Assembly: GCA_964019155.1 (NCBI GenBank)
Contig: OZ025243.1
Span: forward strand, 29,421,871 to 29,485,870
Source: Osedax fenrisi
Taxonomy: Eukaryota; Annelida; Polychaeta; Sabellida; Siboglinidae
Direction of reading: 5' to 3'
DNA: 64,000 bases
The notes below the pieces were generated by a model. That model ran no database searches. It was not told where the DNA came from and worked only from the letters and a program-made list of their open reading frames with translations. The translations under genes were made by a program, and so were the position numbers. The stretch's first letter is position 1, and the number at the start of each line of letters is the position of its first letter. This document shows positions 53,670 through 64,000 of the stretch, one piece after another.

Positions 53670-53808
53670 CTTCGAAGCTTCACTCATCTTTTTAGAGTTG
53701 TTAAGCTAGTTTGAACTATTCCACTAATGTATGAAGCAGGTTCGAACTCTTGAATTATTTTACAAATGAACTTTGAACTATACATTTTTTTTGAGTGAAG
53801 CTTCGAAG
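53670..53808. mobile_element. 139-bp element with 16-bp perfect inverted repeats
   Basis: CTTCGAAGCTTCACTC at 53670-53685 is matched by GAGTGAAGCTTCGAAG at 53793-53808. Each arm itself contains the palindrome TTCGAA/AAGCTT. It sits next to the SINE in the LINE remnant and looks like a miniature DNA transposon, although no target duplication is clear. Confidence 0.6.
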
Positions 53809-54418
53809 CACCAGTAGTTGGGTTCATTTCAAACACTAGTTTCTATACCAGTAATTTAAAAAATTAATTATGTATAAAGGAATATTATTATCTTTTAATT
53901 TTGAAATAAAATGTTATGATTAATTTTATCAAAAGCTTTGGAAGCATCTAAAAATGCTTCGAACATATTAGTGTTATTATTATTATAATCTGTTAAATAT
54001 TGTTTAAGGCAAACACACACATTTCAGTACCAATATTTTTTTTAAAGCCAAATTGTTTATCCATAGTAATTATTAATGAAGATATTCTATTATGTATCAC
54101 CTTTTCAATTATCTTACAGATAATATTAGATAGACATATAGGCCGATAATTAGTGGAATCATTCGACCTTTTATTTTTATTTTTAACTATAGGTAAAATA
54201 TAAGATAACATTAACTTCTTCGGGAAATACGAATGCCGCAACATATTATTAATTAGTAGCATTATTAATTCAATTACAAAACTATTCGCGTGAGAAATAT
54301 GTTATATAGATATTCCATCAGGGCCTATAGCTTTACACCCTTTAATTGATTTAATTATATATGAAATTTCAGCATAGTTAGTATATTCAATGTCATTAAC
54401 ATTAACTCTATATATATA

Positions 54419-55331
54419 GGGGAAAGTAACCGAATACGGACACTATCGGAATCTCAGAAACCATAAATCCTACAAAAAACTGTATAATGAATAACATATT
54501 CATAATTATATAAATAGTCCAAAAAAGTATTTTTTTATTTTTTAATTATTCAAAATATTGCTCATATATCCAATAAACTGATTTTTTTATTACGTTTTTA
54601 AATTTATGAAAAAAAATGTCTACTTAAAACCTTCTCAAGAATATACAAATGTATAGATATAAAATATAACACTATTATTAATTTAAATATTATTAAAAAA
54701 TAAAACATTCTAAAATTATATAATTTTTATATTTGTTATCAAATATTCATTAAGTTATAAGCATATATCTAGATTTCATATATGTTCCTATAACGGACAC
54801 TCTAGAATCTAGAGTCTATATGTCTTAATACGGACACCCTAAAATCAATCAGCGCGCAACGTATGAACTATTCTGATTTTCATAAAAATCGAGTGCATTA
54901 TAATATTAATACCACCAATAAAGCTAAATAAAGCTAAATCTAAAATTGTATTATTTAGAAAATTTTATTTTAATTAAAAAATAATAAAAATAAATAAATT
55001 ATTAACTAATAAAATTAGAATAAATTGTTCATAAAATTAATTATAAATAATGTAATTGTAACTTTTCTGATTGATTCATCAATAATATATAGTTTATCTA
55101 TAGATACACTATAGTGTATATAGGGTGTCTGTATCATAACACAGGGTGCCCGTATTCGGTACCCATGTCCGAATACAGAAACCCATGTTATCTATGGAAT
55201 TAAAAGATTAAATCAAATTTTAAAATCACAATAATATCTATAATCATATAATATTAATATATTGTAATTTTTGAATACAAATAATGAGTCAATAATGAGT
55301 CATAAAAACCATTTATTGTTAAAGTGTCCTT
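54419..55331. mobile_element. MITE, GTCCGTATTCGG family, right tip missing
   Basis: It starts TATA-GGGGAAAGTAACCGAATACGG, followed by the AATCTCAG box. Central motifs lie at 54786-54840 and 55118-55190, including the inverted pair around GGTACCCATG. The last about 18 bp of the right end are replaced at 55332 by a unit of the ~260-bp repeat. Relatives are 20100-20946 and 61659-62085. Confidence 0.8.
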
Positions 55332-55520
55332 ATTAATTATAACCATTCCTGATTCTGCATTGCTAGTATATATAATAAAATAAATGTTAGCTCTAATAAA
55401 AACAAATTTATACAATTATTGTTTTTAATATTTCAAAAATGAGTGGAAATATATTTCAACAAATATATTAAAAATATAAGACTTATTTAAAATATTACAA
55501 AATATGTTTTAAAATAATAT
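55332..55520. repeat. Lone unit of the ~260-bp repeat
   Basis: TTATTAATTATAACCATTCC, CTGATTCTGCATTGCTA and the ACAAAATATGTTTTAAAA block match the units of the array at 7681-8770. Here a single copy without the GC-rich start abuts the truncated MITE, so it can move or be copied separately from the array. Confidence 0.7.
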
Positions 55521-55899
55521 ATATTTTTTTTATTTTAAAATGTTTTATTGACTACAAAATCACGTGGTGGTTATGGGCGTCATGAGAAGGAAACAAAAAT
55601 AAAATAAATAAAGTACAATAAAGAGTAGTTATTTATAATACATACAAGTATTCGACTTATTAATAACTCCAATTACATCGATATTTGTATTCATATTTCA
55701 ATACATGAATATTAGTATTATTATTGATTGATAGATTGATTGAAAGTGTATTTAAACATTTAAATAAATCATAAATTATTTCTCAAAAGTGTATATATAG
55801 AATACAAATAATATATTTGGTAAAACAATAAATACCATTAATAATAATAAAATAAAATAGAACAAACCGTACGGAAATTAATAAATAAAATAATAATGA

Positions 55900-56875
55900 C
55901 AAACAATATTAGTATTACAGGTTGCCACCTTATATTAATTGTTGTATATATTTTATGAATTTGTATGTAATTTATTGTATCTAATATAGGGTGGGAGTGA
56001 ATTCCATATTTTTGGACTAATATAACTCAGGTCCCGAGTATTCATTTTTGAGGGATGGAGAATAGGTGTAGATAGAAGATGAGATGCATACTTTCTAAGA
56101 TATGGAAGGGAAGATATCTGTACTAGATAATCAGAAGTATAAGGGCGGGGGTATTCTAAGAGGTTCTTGATGAATGAACAATATATAGTATGCGATAAGC
56201 AGAACGTTTGTTAAATGGGAACCAGAGAGGTAAGTGTTGGCATGAGGAAGTAGAGGAATTATCTCGAATACGTAGGTTATATGTTATACGGATTGATTAA
56301 CGAATAACTCGATGTAGGGAAAATATAGAGGATAATGGAAGATTGATAATGATCGAGAAACCGTAATCTATGTGTGAGAGGACAAGGGATGACAATTAAC
56401 TAGAGTTTTATTAAGAGATACAGTAATTTATTTTCTTATTATCTAATTCTAAATAGATGATAATTTGCAGATTTAGTGATGGCAGTAATATGAGGAATGA
56501 AGGAAATAATATAATTAAAAAGTACACCTACGTTGGGTGCAGTAGGAGAAGGAGATATTACAATGTTGTCAATAAGAAAAGGAGGGAAGTAAGTTGGTGA
56601 TGGAGAAAGATTAAACAACGTAGTTTTGGAGGTATTAATGAGAAGATTATTAGAAATAAGCCATTCTTTAATATCATTATCACACTTGGAAAGAGGCTTA
56701 TTGAGACCTGGTGAAGAGTTAGTTGGAAGAAACATATATAGTGGTATGTCATCGGCATATAGATTGTAACAGCTATTTGGATATGTAGATATTATGTATG
56801 GTAGTGGATATAAATAAATAGAGAAAAGTGAAGAACGGAGTACTGATCCCTGGGGAACACCATATTTCATAGGAG

Positions 56876-56915
<40 letters not shown>

Positions 56916-56927
56916 TATATTCAACAA
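55900..56927 (-). pseudogene. LINE ORF2 fragment, same group as the LINE at 15000
   Basis: Read downward from 56927: a TA-derived Tyr-Ile run, then MKYGVPQGSVL, LFSIYLYPLP, YADDIPLYMF (catalytic YADD), NNLLINTSKTTLFNLS, PNVGVLFNYIISF (to 56442), and after frame changes SHIDYGFSI (56350), WFPFNKRSAYR (56220) and SPKIWNSLP near 56015. The order matches 18240-19150 of the LINE at 15000. The N-terminal part is missing upstream of the TA tract. Confidence 0.8.
56879..56912. repeat. (TA)n tract inside a LINE reading frame
   Basis: TA tract at the 5' edge of the LINE fragment, in frame with the RT protein just before the GVPQGSVL block. Confidence 0.9.
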
Positions 56928-56929
56928 TT

Positions 56930-57630
56930 ATTTATTATATATACTATTATTATATTAATATCATATTATATATAAACTTATGGGCACACAACTACAAATT
57001 TATCCGACATTACATATTTATGATATACCCATTTATAGTGTTTATATTAAAATTATAAATAGTATTATGTATATATACATGTATACATGTATTTCAATAT
57101 TTCTCAAAATTTTCCTAATTTGACTATTTTATCAACAAATTTCAAAGTTGAATAAAAAAAAAACTTGATCTGATCTGAAAAAACTAATTATATATTTATA
57201 ATCAGTGAAAACAACTAGTCTAGAAAATATGTATGTAACCCAAACCTCAACAATCATGTTAACGTAAACATTAATAAAACGATATACTGATGACGATGAA
57301 ACTCGCCACTTATAATACTTATCTTAATATACCTATAGGTAAATCTACACCCCAGGTATACCTATAGGTGTACATTGATATACTATAAATATAGTAAAAA
57401 AATAACGAATTATGACATGTCATGTGATGCATCACATAACAATTTAAGAAGAAAATATAATATTATAATAATAAAGTTGACTATTATGTAATTATGTGAT
57501 CTTTAAATTATTTAAATGCGCATATAAAGAAATATAGTATTGACTTATTTGAACTGTATTACCAACATTTTCATTCAATACAAAATATAATATATATATT
57601 CGTGTTTAATAGATATAATATGTATTCAAT
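56930..57630. other. AT-rich spacer
   Basis: No gene. CCTATAGGTA and ATACCTATAGGTG near 57331-57371 form a small inverted duplication. Confidence 0.5.
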
Positions 57631-57631
57631 A

Positions 57632-57720
57632 TATAATAATAATAATAATAATATTCAGAGTTGGCTTAAAAGCCTAGATGAACGAAAAGGCAAAAGCTTG
57701 TCTTGGTCATTCACTCATTT
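57632..57720 (-). mobile_element. Possible LINE or SINE 3' tail
   Basis: On the minus strand GAATGACCAAGACAAGCTTT, GGCTTTTAAGCCAACTCTGA runs into a terminal (ATT)n tract. A GC-richer segment ending in a short repeat is typical of retroelement 3' ends, and GGCTTTTAAGCC is a palindrome. The family is not recognised. Confidence 0.35.
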
Positions 57721-57919
57721 ACGAAATTACGAGATGTAAATTAATAAACGTATATATATATTAATTTATATATGGCTTATGGCATATGTATATATCTATA
57801 TTATTATATTTTATAGAAATAACTAAATATTATAATTAGTTATAATTCACTATAGTGATAATTCACTATAATTATAATTATTATTCATGTAAAATATATA
57901 ATATTACTGTTGTGTTATA

Positions 57920-57924
<5 letters not shown>

Positions 57925-57990
<66 letters not shown>
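57925..57990. repeat. (TA)n microsatellite
   Basis: TA tract of about 60 bp followed by CGTGTGTGTG. Confidence 0.95.
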
Positions 57991-57991
<1 letters not shown>

Positions 57992-57994
57992 GTG

Positions 57995-58245
57995 TGTGTG
58001 TTTATGTTATATATAGACATATAGGAATCGGAATAGCTTCACAGAAATATCAAACAACACACCGACGATAATTAAAGTGGGTATCCTGAGCTGCCTTAAC
58101 TGTCAGTTACTGTTAACAATGACATACAGCGCTGTTATATAATACAAAGTGCAGTGGGTGTGTGCGGTATACGGCTATACAACAATACACACATTCATAT
58201 ATTCTATAGAAAATACACATATTGTTAGCATCATATTTTTACATA
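57995..58245. other. Unassigned, slightly GC-richer DNA
   Basis: Contains CTTAACTGTCAGTTACTGTT and GTGCAGTGGGTGTGTGCGGT. No open frame of length or known motif. Confidence 0.35.
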
Positions 58246-58247
58246 TA

Positions 58248-58820
58248 GGGGAAAGTCATCTAATATCGACATGCACGTAATATCGACACCCTAGAGATCT
58301 CCTAAAATGTAATTCCAATCAAAAAAATAAGTAATGAATAAAATGGTAATCAATATAATTCTAATTAATTTAAGTATAATTTTTTTATTTAATATTTATT
58401 TTTTTAATTATAAACAAAAAACTGATTTTTTCGTTACAACTCTAACGACTAAATTTATGAAATTTTTGAATTACAATATCGATTCTCAACCATTTAAAAA
58501 TGTAGGTATTTTAAATATTTATAATATATCGTTTAGAACTACTTATATTTTAAAATATTTTGTATTTTCATAATTTGTTACAATGTTATAAACTTTTACC
58601 TAAGCAACATACATTTTCATAAATTGTAACCCTAATTGCACATAATATCGACACCCCTGTTATCTCAGTGTTAAACAAACTAAATTAAATGTTAAAATAG
58701 CTAGTATATGTATATACCTACTTAATACCTATAAATAAAATTTGGAAATATTTAATTAAGAAATAATAAAGTGATGGTGATTTATTGTTAGGGTATCGGT
58801 ATTCGAGTACTCTCGCGTAA
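58248..58820. mobile_element. MITE, GTCGATATTACG family, unbroken copy
   Basis: The left end reads TATA-GGGGAAAGTCATC.AATATCGACATG, then CGTAATATCGACACCC and the GAGATCTCC box. A central motif AATATCGACACCCC and TTATCTCAG lies near 58645-58675. The right end, GGGTATCGGTATTCGAGTAC, TCTCGCGTAATA, is degenerate. It aligns in reverse with both halves of the interrupted relative at 2404-6560 and gives its empty-site sequence. Confidence 0.75.
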
Positions 58821-58824
58821 TAAA

Positions 58825-59145
58825 GATGAATATATAATATTATAAAAAAAGTAATATTATATATAGGTATTATAGTGTATTATATTGTAATACGATAAAA
58901 TAGGATATGAATATCCAGTATAGATATAGAATAATATATTCAAAATTATCAGGTATCGACACTAATTTATTATTAAATATATATTTACAGTAAATTATTA
59001 AATTATTAAATAACGGATACAAATAATATAATATAATAAGTTTTCCCGTTTATACTACTATAGTTATAACTACGATAATACAAATAATACTATTATGTAA
59101 TAGCACTATATATTAAGTTTATATTAAGTAAGTATACACTATACG

Positions 59146-59178
<33 letters not shown>

Positions 59179-59239
59179 GTAGTTATACCTACCATTAATA
59201 TAATATGTGTATTATCATGATGTTATTTAGATACCGTTT

Positions 59240-59282
<43 letters not shown>

Positions 59283-59845
59283 CAATAGTGTATGGAGGTA
59301 TGACACTATTAATTACGTTCAACAGAATAAGTATGGCGTTATCTTCGTGTTAAAGCTATAGCCACACCTATAGGTAAAGAGGAAGCATAATGCATTAATG
59401 TTTGTGGGCGGTCGGAAATAATTTTTAGTTTCACGATGATTAGAGCTTATTAAAAAGCTCATTAAAGAGTTTATTAAATAGCTTATTAAGAGCTTATTAC
59501 GTATTAAAGAGCTTAGTACCATGATTGTAAGTAATATATGTTAGTACTAAATTTTGTTTCTTATATACGAATATGCTATAATTACATGTATAGTTAAAAG
59601 TATGTTTAACTATATTATTATTATCAGATTTAGGTTTACACCCGGGTTTTTGTAGAATCAAAAGCTTATCGAGACAATTACCCTTACTTTTAAAGCAAGT
59701 CCAAATAAACTATATACATAAAAGATAATACAATATTAGATGACTTCCTGTTTACATAGTAACAATACACTGCATTTAATAGAAAATAATATAAATTATT
59801 TGAACTTGACATAACATTATGAAATCATCATTTAATTATTTATAA
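58825..59845. other. AT-rich spacer
   Basis: No gene. TA tracts lie at 59153-59177 and 59244-59279. A run of TTATTAAAGAGCTTATTA-like repeats lies at 59444-59518. Confidence 0.5.
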
Positions 59846-59848
59846 ATA

Positions 59849-60805
59849 GGGGAAAATCTCCGATTACCGACACCTAAATGATTATTTGTAATAACTTATT
59901 CAATATTAAATATATTTATTTTAAATTTTGTAATTAGGGTAATATTATGGCAATGAATAATGTGGCTATTTTAAATTTTTGATATAATTATATTTACAAG
60001 AATAAAAAGGGGGGTCGGTAATCGGATATATGTGCCTAATACCGACCCCCTTCTCCTATTACCGACCCCCTAAAATAGTCGTGGTATAACTAATTGTAGA
60101 TTTATAATATCCAATAAATATCGTAAATATACATAAATATAATTAATTATAACATTCACGCAATTTATTTTGTATTGAATTTATATTTTAATAGTAATAT
60201 TAAATTTAAATTTAAACTTTATAATAATTATATTAAAATAGTGTATATTATTATTTAATATTTATGTATTAATCAGTATGTATATAATCAACTGGAATCA
60301 TGAATCCTAAATCTATATCAATGTTACACCAAAAACTTATGACATATTTTAAAGTAAAATACGGATCTATTTTGATTGGATATAATAAATCACATGGGGT
60401 CGGTATTAGGGTAATTTAGGTGGTCGGTAATAGGAAAATCATATGGGTTGCTATAATTAAGATATATTGGTTAATAGTCATTCAAATTAAATTATTTTTA
60501 TAATATTTATAAACATTTTATTGATCTACAATATTATGCGCAGTATTAATTTTTCTTTTAAATAATAAAGTATTTACAATGATTTAAAAAAATGTATTAT
60601 TCAAATATTTAAAAAGTAAAAACAGAATATTACATTTTATTAAATAACAATTGTAGGATTAAATATTTTTTAAAACAAAATACTTATACATATTTATCAT
60701 TAAATTACAGTTCGTATATATATTATTTGTTGATATCTCTTATAGTTACTGAGATACGAGAGGGGGTCGGTATTAGGAGGGGGTCGGTAATCGGGGACCT
60801 TCCCC
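59849..60805. mobile_element. MITE, GTCGGTAATCGG family, complete copy
   Basis: It starts TA-GGGGAAAATCTCCGATTACC and ends ACTGAGATACGAGAGG, two GTCGGTA motifs, GGGGACCTTCCCC-TA. The centre (60008-60072) has GTCGGTAATCGGATATATG followed by the inverted motif. At 957 bp it is the best full-length reference and shows where the copy 29165-39243 was interrupted. Confidence 0.9.
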
Positions 60806-60809
60806 TAAA

Positions 60810-61300
60810 TAACTAAAATAAATAATAAGTACAATAAAATAATGACTAAATAAAAATATAGATAAAATAGTTTAAATGAAATAAGAAGGATAAAACAGAA
60901 CAAAAAGTATAGTCAGAAAAATTGTAACAAAAAATGTTATATACCATTATTTATTTATATATTTGTTATAAATTATATTTTTTTTTTGTAAACTAAAAAG
61001 TTAATTTGTATATAAATGTCAATAAGAAGAATTAAAACAATGAAGTAAATTCACATATAAAAGAAAAATATTCAATAAAATATGTTTCTGTTATTAACAA
61101 TAAAGTCAAATAATATTTTAAGTCAAGAAGGAAAATAAAATAGAGGAAAATAAAGTGTTAACAAAAAATATCAAATGGTATTTAATTTATTTTTTATTTT
61201 TACATAAACGTAAATAAATTAAATAAGAATAAAAAGTGGATATTAGTATAAATGATTACTAGAGAATATTTAAGATAAAAGATTACAATAAAAATTAATA
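60810..61300. other. AT-rich spacer with A-rich strand bias
   Basis: No gene. The plus strand is strikingly rich in A and poor in C (AAATAAAATAGAGG-like words). It may be the worn 3' region of the LINE scrap at 61310. Confidence 0.4.
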
Positions 61301-61309
61301 TAAAATAGA

Positions 61310-61625
61310 TTATAAACATACTGAATATGAAGATAACAAGTTTGTATACAAACGTTTCCTAAATAATTTATAATTTAAAATATTAAAAAAAATATTATCA
61401 AGTTTATTCCAGGAAATTGGTCCAACATATATTAAAGTTCGTCTACAAAGTTCTTTTTTGAAATTAAAAATAGAGAAATTATTTAAACTCCAAGTTTTGT
61501 GATATGTTGACATTAAAGAAAATGTTTTATTAATCATATAAGGATAAAGATGATTGAAGACTTTACAAATGAATTCGCATGTATTTATATATGTAATTTC
61601 ATTAAGTTTAATAAAGAATTTCCAA
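61310..61625 (-). pseudogene. LINE ORF2 C-terminal scrap
   Basis: Read downward: FFIKLNEITYINTCEFICKV, FNHLYPYMINKTF, then KKELCRRTLIYVGPISWNKL and NYKLFRKRLYTNLLSSYSV before the stop. The GP..WN.L and FRKRL blocks are the normal carboxy end of CR1/L2-type ORF2 proteins. Nothing upstream is left; the MITE at 61659 follows. Confidence 0.7.
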
Positions 61626-61658
61626 TAAATAGTCCTCTAGTTTGAAATAAAAAATGTA

Positions 61659-62085
61659 TGGGAAAGTAACCTTATACGCACAGTGTGCGTCGCATACTTT
61701 AACAATAAATTGTCTTAACATTGTATGACTCATTATTTGTATTCAAAAATTACAATATATTAATATTATAGATATTATTATGATTATACAATTTTATTTA
61801 ATCTTTTAATTCCATAGATAACGGGGATGTCCGTGTACGGTACTCATGTCCGAATACGGACACCCTTTAGGGTATATATATATACCACTAGATAAACTAT
61901 ATATTATTGATGAATCAATCAGAAAAATTACAATTACATTATTTATAATTAATTTCATTAATAATTTATTCTAATTTAATTAGTTAATAATTTATTTATT
62001 TTTATTATTTTTTTAATTAAATAATAGAAAATTTAGATTCAGCTTTATTAGTGGTATTAATATTATAACTCACGCGATTTTTATG
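61659..62085. mobile_element. MITE, GTCCGTATTCGG family, left half
   Basis: Begins TAT-GGGAAAGTAACCTTATACG and follows the copy at 20100 through ATTACAATATATTAATATTA, the central inverted motif pair (61828-61866) and AATCAATCAGAAAAATTAC to GGTATTAATATTATAACTCA. The right half is replaced by a LINE fragment. Confidence 0.75.
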
Positions 62086-62380
62086 ATGATACAATCATAT
62101 ATTTTTCTTACACATCTAAGAGTGAAAGATTTCTTTCAACATTTTTTAAATTTATGTTCACAATGGGGCCTATTGAATGGGCAAATAAATGGCAATTAAA
62201 TATATCATTAACAAAATGTGCATTTATGACTTTATTGAAGGTTACTCCATATAAATATGTTATAAATAATATTCAATTGTAAAAAAATATGTTTTATGTA
62301 ATATTACTTTTTATAAAGATTTAGGTATAATATTTGAGAATAACCTTATATTTAATAAATATATTTATAAGTATTTCATT
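62070..62380 (+). pseudogene. LINE reverse transcriptase scrap
   Basis: Starts at the RT motif C remnant (FYDDTIIYFSYTSKSE), continues with EWANKWQLNISLTKCAFMTL and YKYVINNIQL and, after a frame change, YKDLGIIFENNLIFNKYI. The order FxDD, NKWQLN...KC, DLGIIF matches the region just after the RT active site. The first Asp-preceding residue is Tyr in place of Ala. Only about 100 codons remain. Confidence 0.7.
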
Positions 62381-62389
62381 ATTTGATTG

Positions 62390-63625
62390 TTTCATTATAT
62401 TTATTGGATTATTTAACATGTTCTGTTTATAATATATTTAAAATTTATCAATTAAATATTAAACTATATAACTAATAATTTATTACTTTTACATGTAAAC
62501 CTACAGGTTACAAAGATAAGAAGAATTTAATATAGTTAAAGTATAAGTTGAATATTTAGATACCACTTACAAAATAATGTATTTAATTTTTATTTACAAT
62601 TAATTTTCATTTATTTTTACTGTATGTATTTTCAACTTTAAAATTTTAAAATATCTTTAATTTTTAAATTTTGTATTATTCTTACTTTATTTCTATAACG
62701 TATGTTATCGTTAGCAAATATTTATATAGACAATATTTATAATTTATACTTTCGATTTCATTATATATTTCGACTGTGTATTTGTTTAATAAATTAAAAT
62801 CAATAATGATTGATTATAATCAATAAAGATTACAATAATCTGATGTATATAATACAAGACTAGTTGCTATAGTAGTAATAATACCTAACTAGTCTATACA
62901 AAAATATATTTATTTACATGTTTTAAAAGTGATGGATTTACGAATTGTAAGTATACGCGTACAGATACCGCGGTAAAGATACTAATTGTCATTTCGTAAT
63001 TTATTTAAATTAATAATAACATATCATGATTTTGTTAAAATTAACTCGAATATTGTGTTTACTTTTTCGGTGATATCTGTACCCATGTATATCGGTGATA
63101 TATATTTATCGTAAAGTAGTATATCAAGTATAATACAGCTTTATTTAGGTTAATACAAGTTATTTGAGTTTTTATTGGATTCATTTTCATAATTTATACA
63201 TTTTAAAGTTAAATATTGTAATATAAATGAGAATTATGAAATTTAATTAAACGTGAAAACGTTAAATAATTAAATAACATAAAAATAGTTAAAGGTTGAA
63301 GATAATAATAAATGTATGCTTAAGAAGGTAATGTAAAATAAATCGTGTAGTATAGTGTGCAATTAACTTGAAAGTAAACATATTTTAATTATTCCATTAT
63401 AAAGTTAGAATTTGTAAGATATTTATTTAAAAAAGGATGTTTAAAATCACAAGTATTTCTATTCATAAAAATTGTTTAGGCGTTAGTATAACATGATTAA
63501 AAAACAAAAGATTGTAACTGTATAACAAAATGAACGCCTTGTATACAATAATTATAATATATTATCGTTCACTGCATACGAATATGTGTCTGTATACTTA
63601 GTTTTCATATATATCGCGTAAACTA
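62390..63625. other. AT-rich DNA without a recognised gene
   Basis: No motif, tRNA or repeat is recognised. The first 200 bp may continue the LINE scrap but are too worn to read. Confidence 0.5.
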
Positions 63626-63633
63626 TTGCGTAA

Positions 63634-63928
63634 CATCCGGTGTGGCTCAGTTGGCTAATTAGCCTTATAAGGCACAAGCATACACACAAGCAGTAAGACA
63701 CGGGTTCGAGCCTCGTCCGAACCATTAATTCATTTTTTTAAATGGGTCTTAAAATATTATTTAGAAGTGATCTTATATAATTGTGTATACATAAATGATC
63801 GGCTCTCGTTAAAACCATGGATACCCGCTTCGAAGGGACATTAGATCCATATATGGTTATAAGTGAAAACTTCATCTAAGTTACTGGTTGGGATGAAAGG
63901 ACTCCACCAAAAATAAAATAAAATAACA

Positions 63929-63930
<2 letters not shown>
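63634..63930 (+). mobile_element. tRNA-derived SINE, copy 3
   Basis: Head with box A TGGCTCAGTTGG (63643-63654) and box B GGTTCGAGCCTC (63702-63713), with an AT-rich insertion after box A compared with copy 1. Then comes the same body (GGGTCTTAAAATATTATTTA, GCTTCGAAGGGACATTAG, ATGAAAGGACTCCACCAA) and an (AATA)n-type tail running into a TA tract. A short deletion removes the CATGAGAGCG part of the body. Confidence 0.85.
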
Positions 63931-63960
<30 letters not shown>

Positions 63961-64000
63961 CAAACACATTGGACATATGATATGTGATCATGGGCTGCCA

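Larger units (their letters stand above)
52590..54400 (-). pseudogene. LINE reverse transcriptase remnant, minus strand, with nested insertions
   Basis: Read from 54400 down: GPDGIS (54330), FPKKLMLSYILPIVKNKN (54220), STNYRPICLSNIICKIIEKV (54150), DKQFGFKKN..TEMCVFALN (54050), then FLDASKAFDKINHNIL near 53915, which is RT motif A. The palm centre with FADD is missing; a SINE and a small inverted-repeat element occupy the place. From 53265 the protein resumes (FSPSLSGLQLLISCCEEFAN, then the YRYLGHWISEDLSDDID thumb region) and is then interrupted by an in-frame TA tract (52986-53028). The rest continues to 52590. The LINE lineage differs from the others in the window. Confidence 0.8.

Noticed and set aside
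58334..58573. 79-codon frame as a gene
   Set aside because: It lies within a MITE, is almost pure Ile/Asn/Phe/Leu/Lys from AT-rich codons, and its relative at 6200-6500 is not open.
1..64000. Mitochondrial or bacterial-endosymbiont origin suggested by the AT content
   Set aside because: LINEs, SINEs, DNA transposons and a metazoan GPCR are present, with no organelle or bacterial genes.

Overview
The window is extremely AT-rich eukaryotic DNA, full of (TA)n microsatellites and of decayed transposable elements. LINEs with an endonuclease plus reverse transcriptase, a tRNA-headed SINE family, DNA-transposon MITEs and one intronless class A GPCR together point to an invertebrate animal genome. 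I cannot name the species. No rRNA, CRISPR array, bacterial operon or ribosome-binding-site pattern is visible, so bacterial gene-calling rules (GTG/TTG starts, operons) do not apply.

Layout. 1-1290 is AT-rich DNA with a perfect 26-bp palindrome. 1290-7336 is a cluster of MITE-like elements, one of which is split by a 3.7-kb PIF/Harbinger-like insertion (2474-6192). 7500-11000 holds a tRNA-like sequence, a ~260-bp tandem array, local duplications, half a MITE and a ~71-bp minisatellite. 11140-14350 is a badly decayed RTE-like LINE. 15000-19540 is a nearly complete LINE whose ORF1 has a PHD-type finger and is joined to ORF2 in frame across a TGA-CTA stop context. 20100-20946 is another MITE. 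22380-25650 is a second, better preserved RTE-like LINE. 26670-27683 (minus) is the GPCR, the only convincing host gene. 29165-39243 is a stack of nested insertions: a MITE split by a ~7-kb terminal-inverted-repeat insertion that contains a LINE with both ORFs open (30440-34135) and a pogo/Tigger-type MITE, then split again by a different MITE (36555-38632). 39490-46210 holds an inverted copy of the LINE 5' region, a SINE and a minus-strand LINE. 47900-57000 is a graveyard of LINE fragments on both strands with a SINE, an inverted-repeat element and a MITE. 58248-62380 has three more MITEs and two LINE scraps, and 63634-63930 is a third SINE.

The two observations I rate highest are these. First, at least twelve MITE copies share the same outer frame (TA target, GGGGAAAGT ends, a subterminal CTGAGATAC box), but each family carries a different 10-13-bp motif repeated in the same slots, as if a recognition word had been swapped in a fixed scaffold. 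Second, two diverged LINEs keep an in-frame UGA-CUA between ORF1 and ORF2, which suggests that ORF2 is made by stop-codon readthrough. Everything here was read by eye. Element edges are approximate unless a target-site duplication or a nested copy fixes them.
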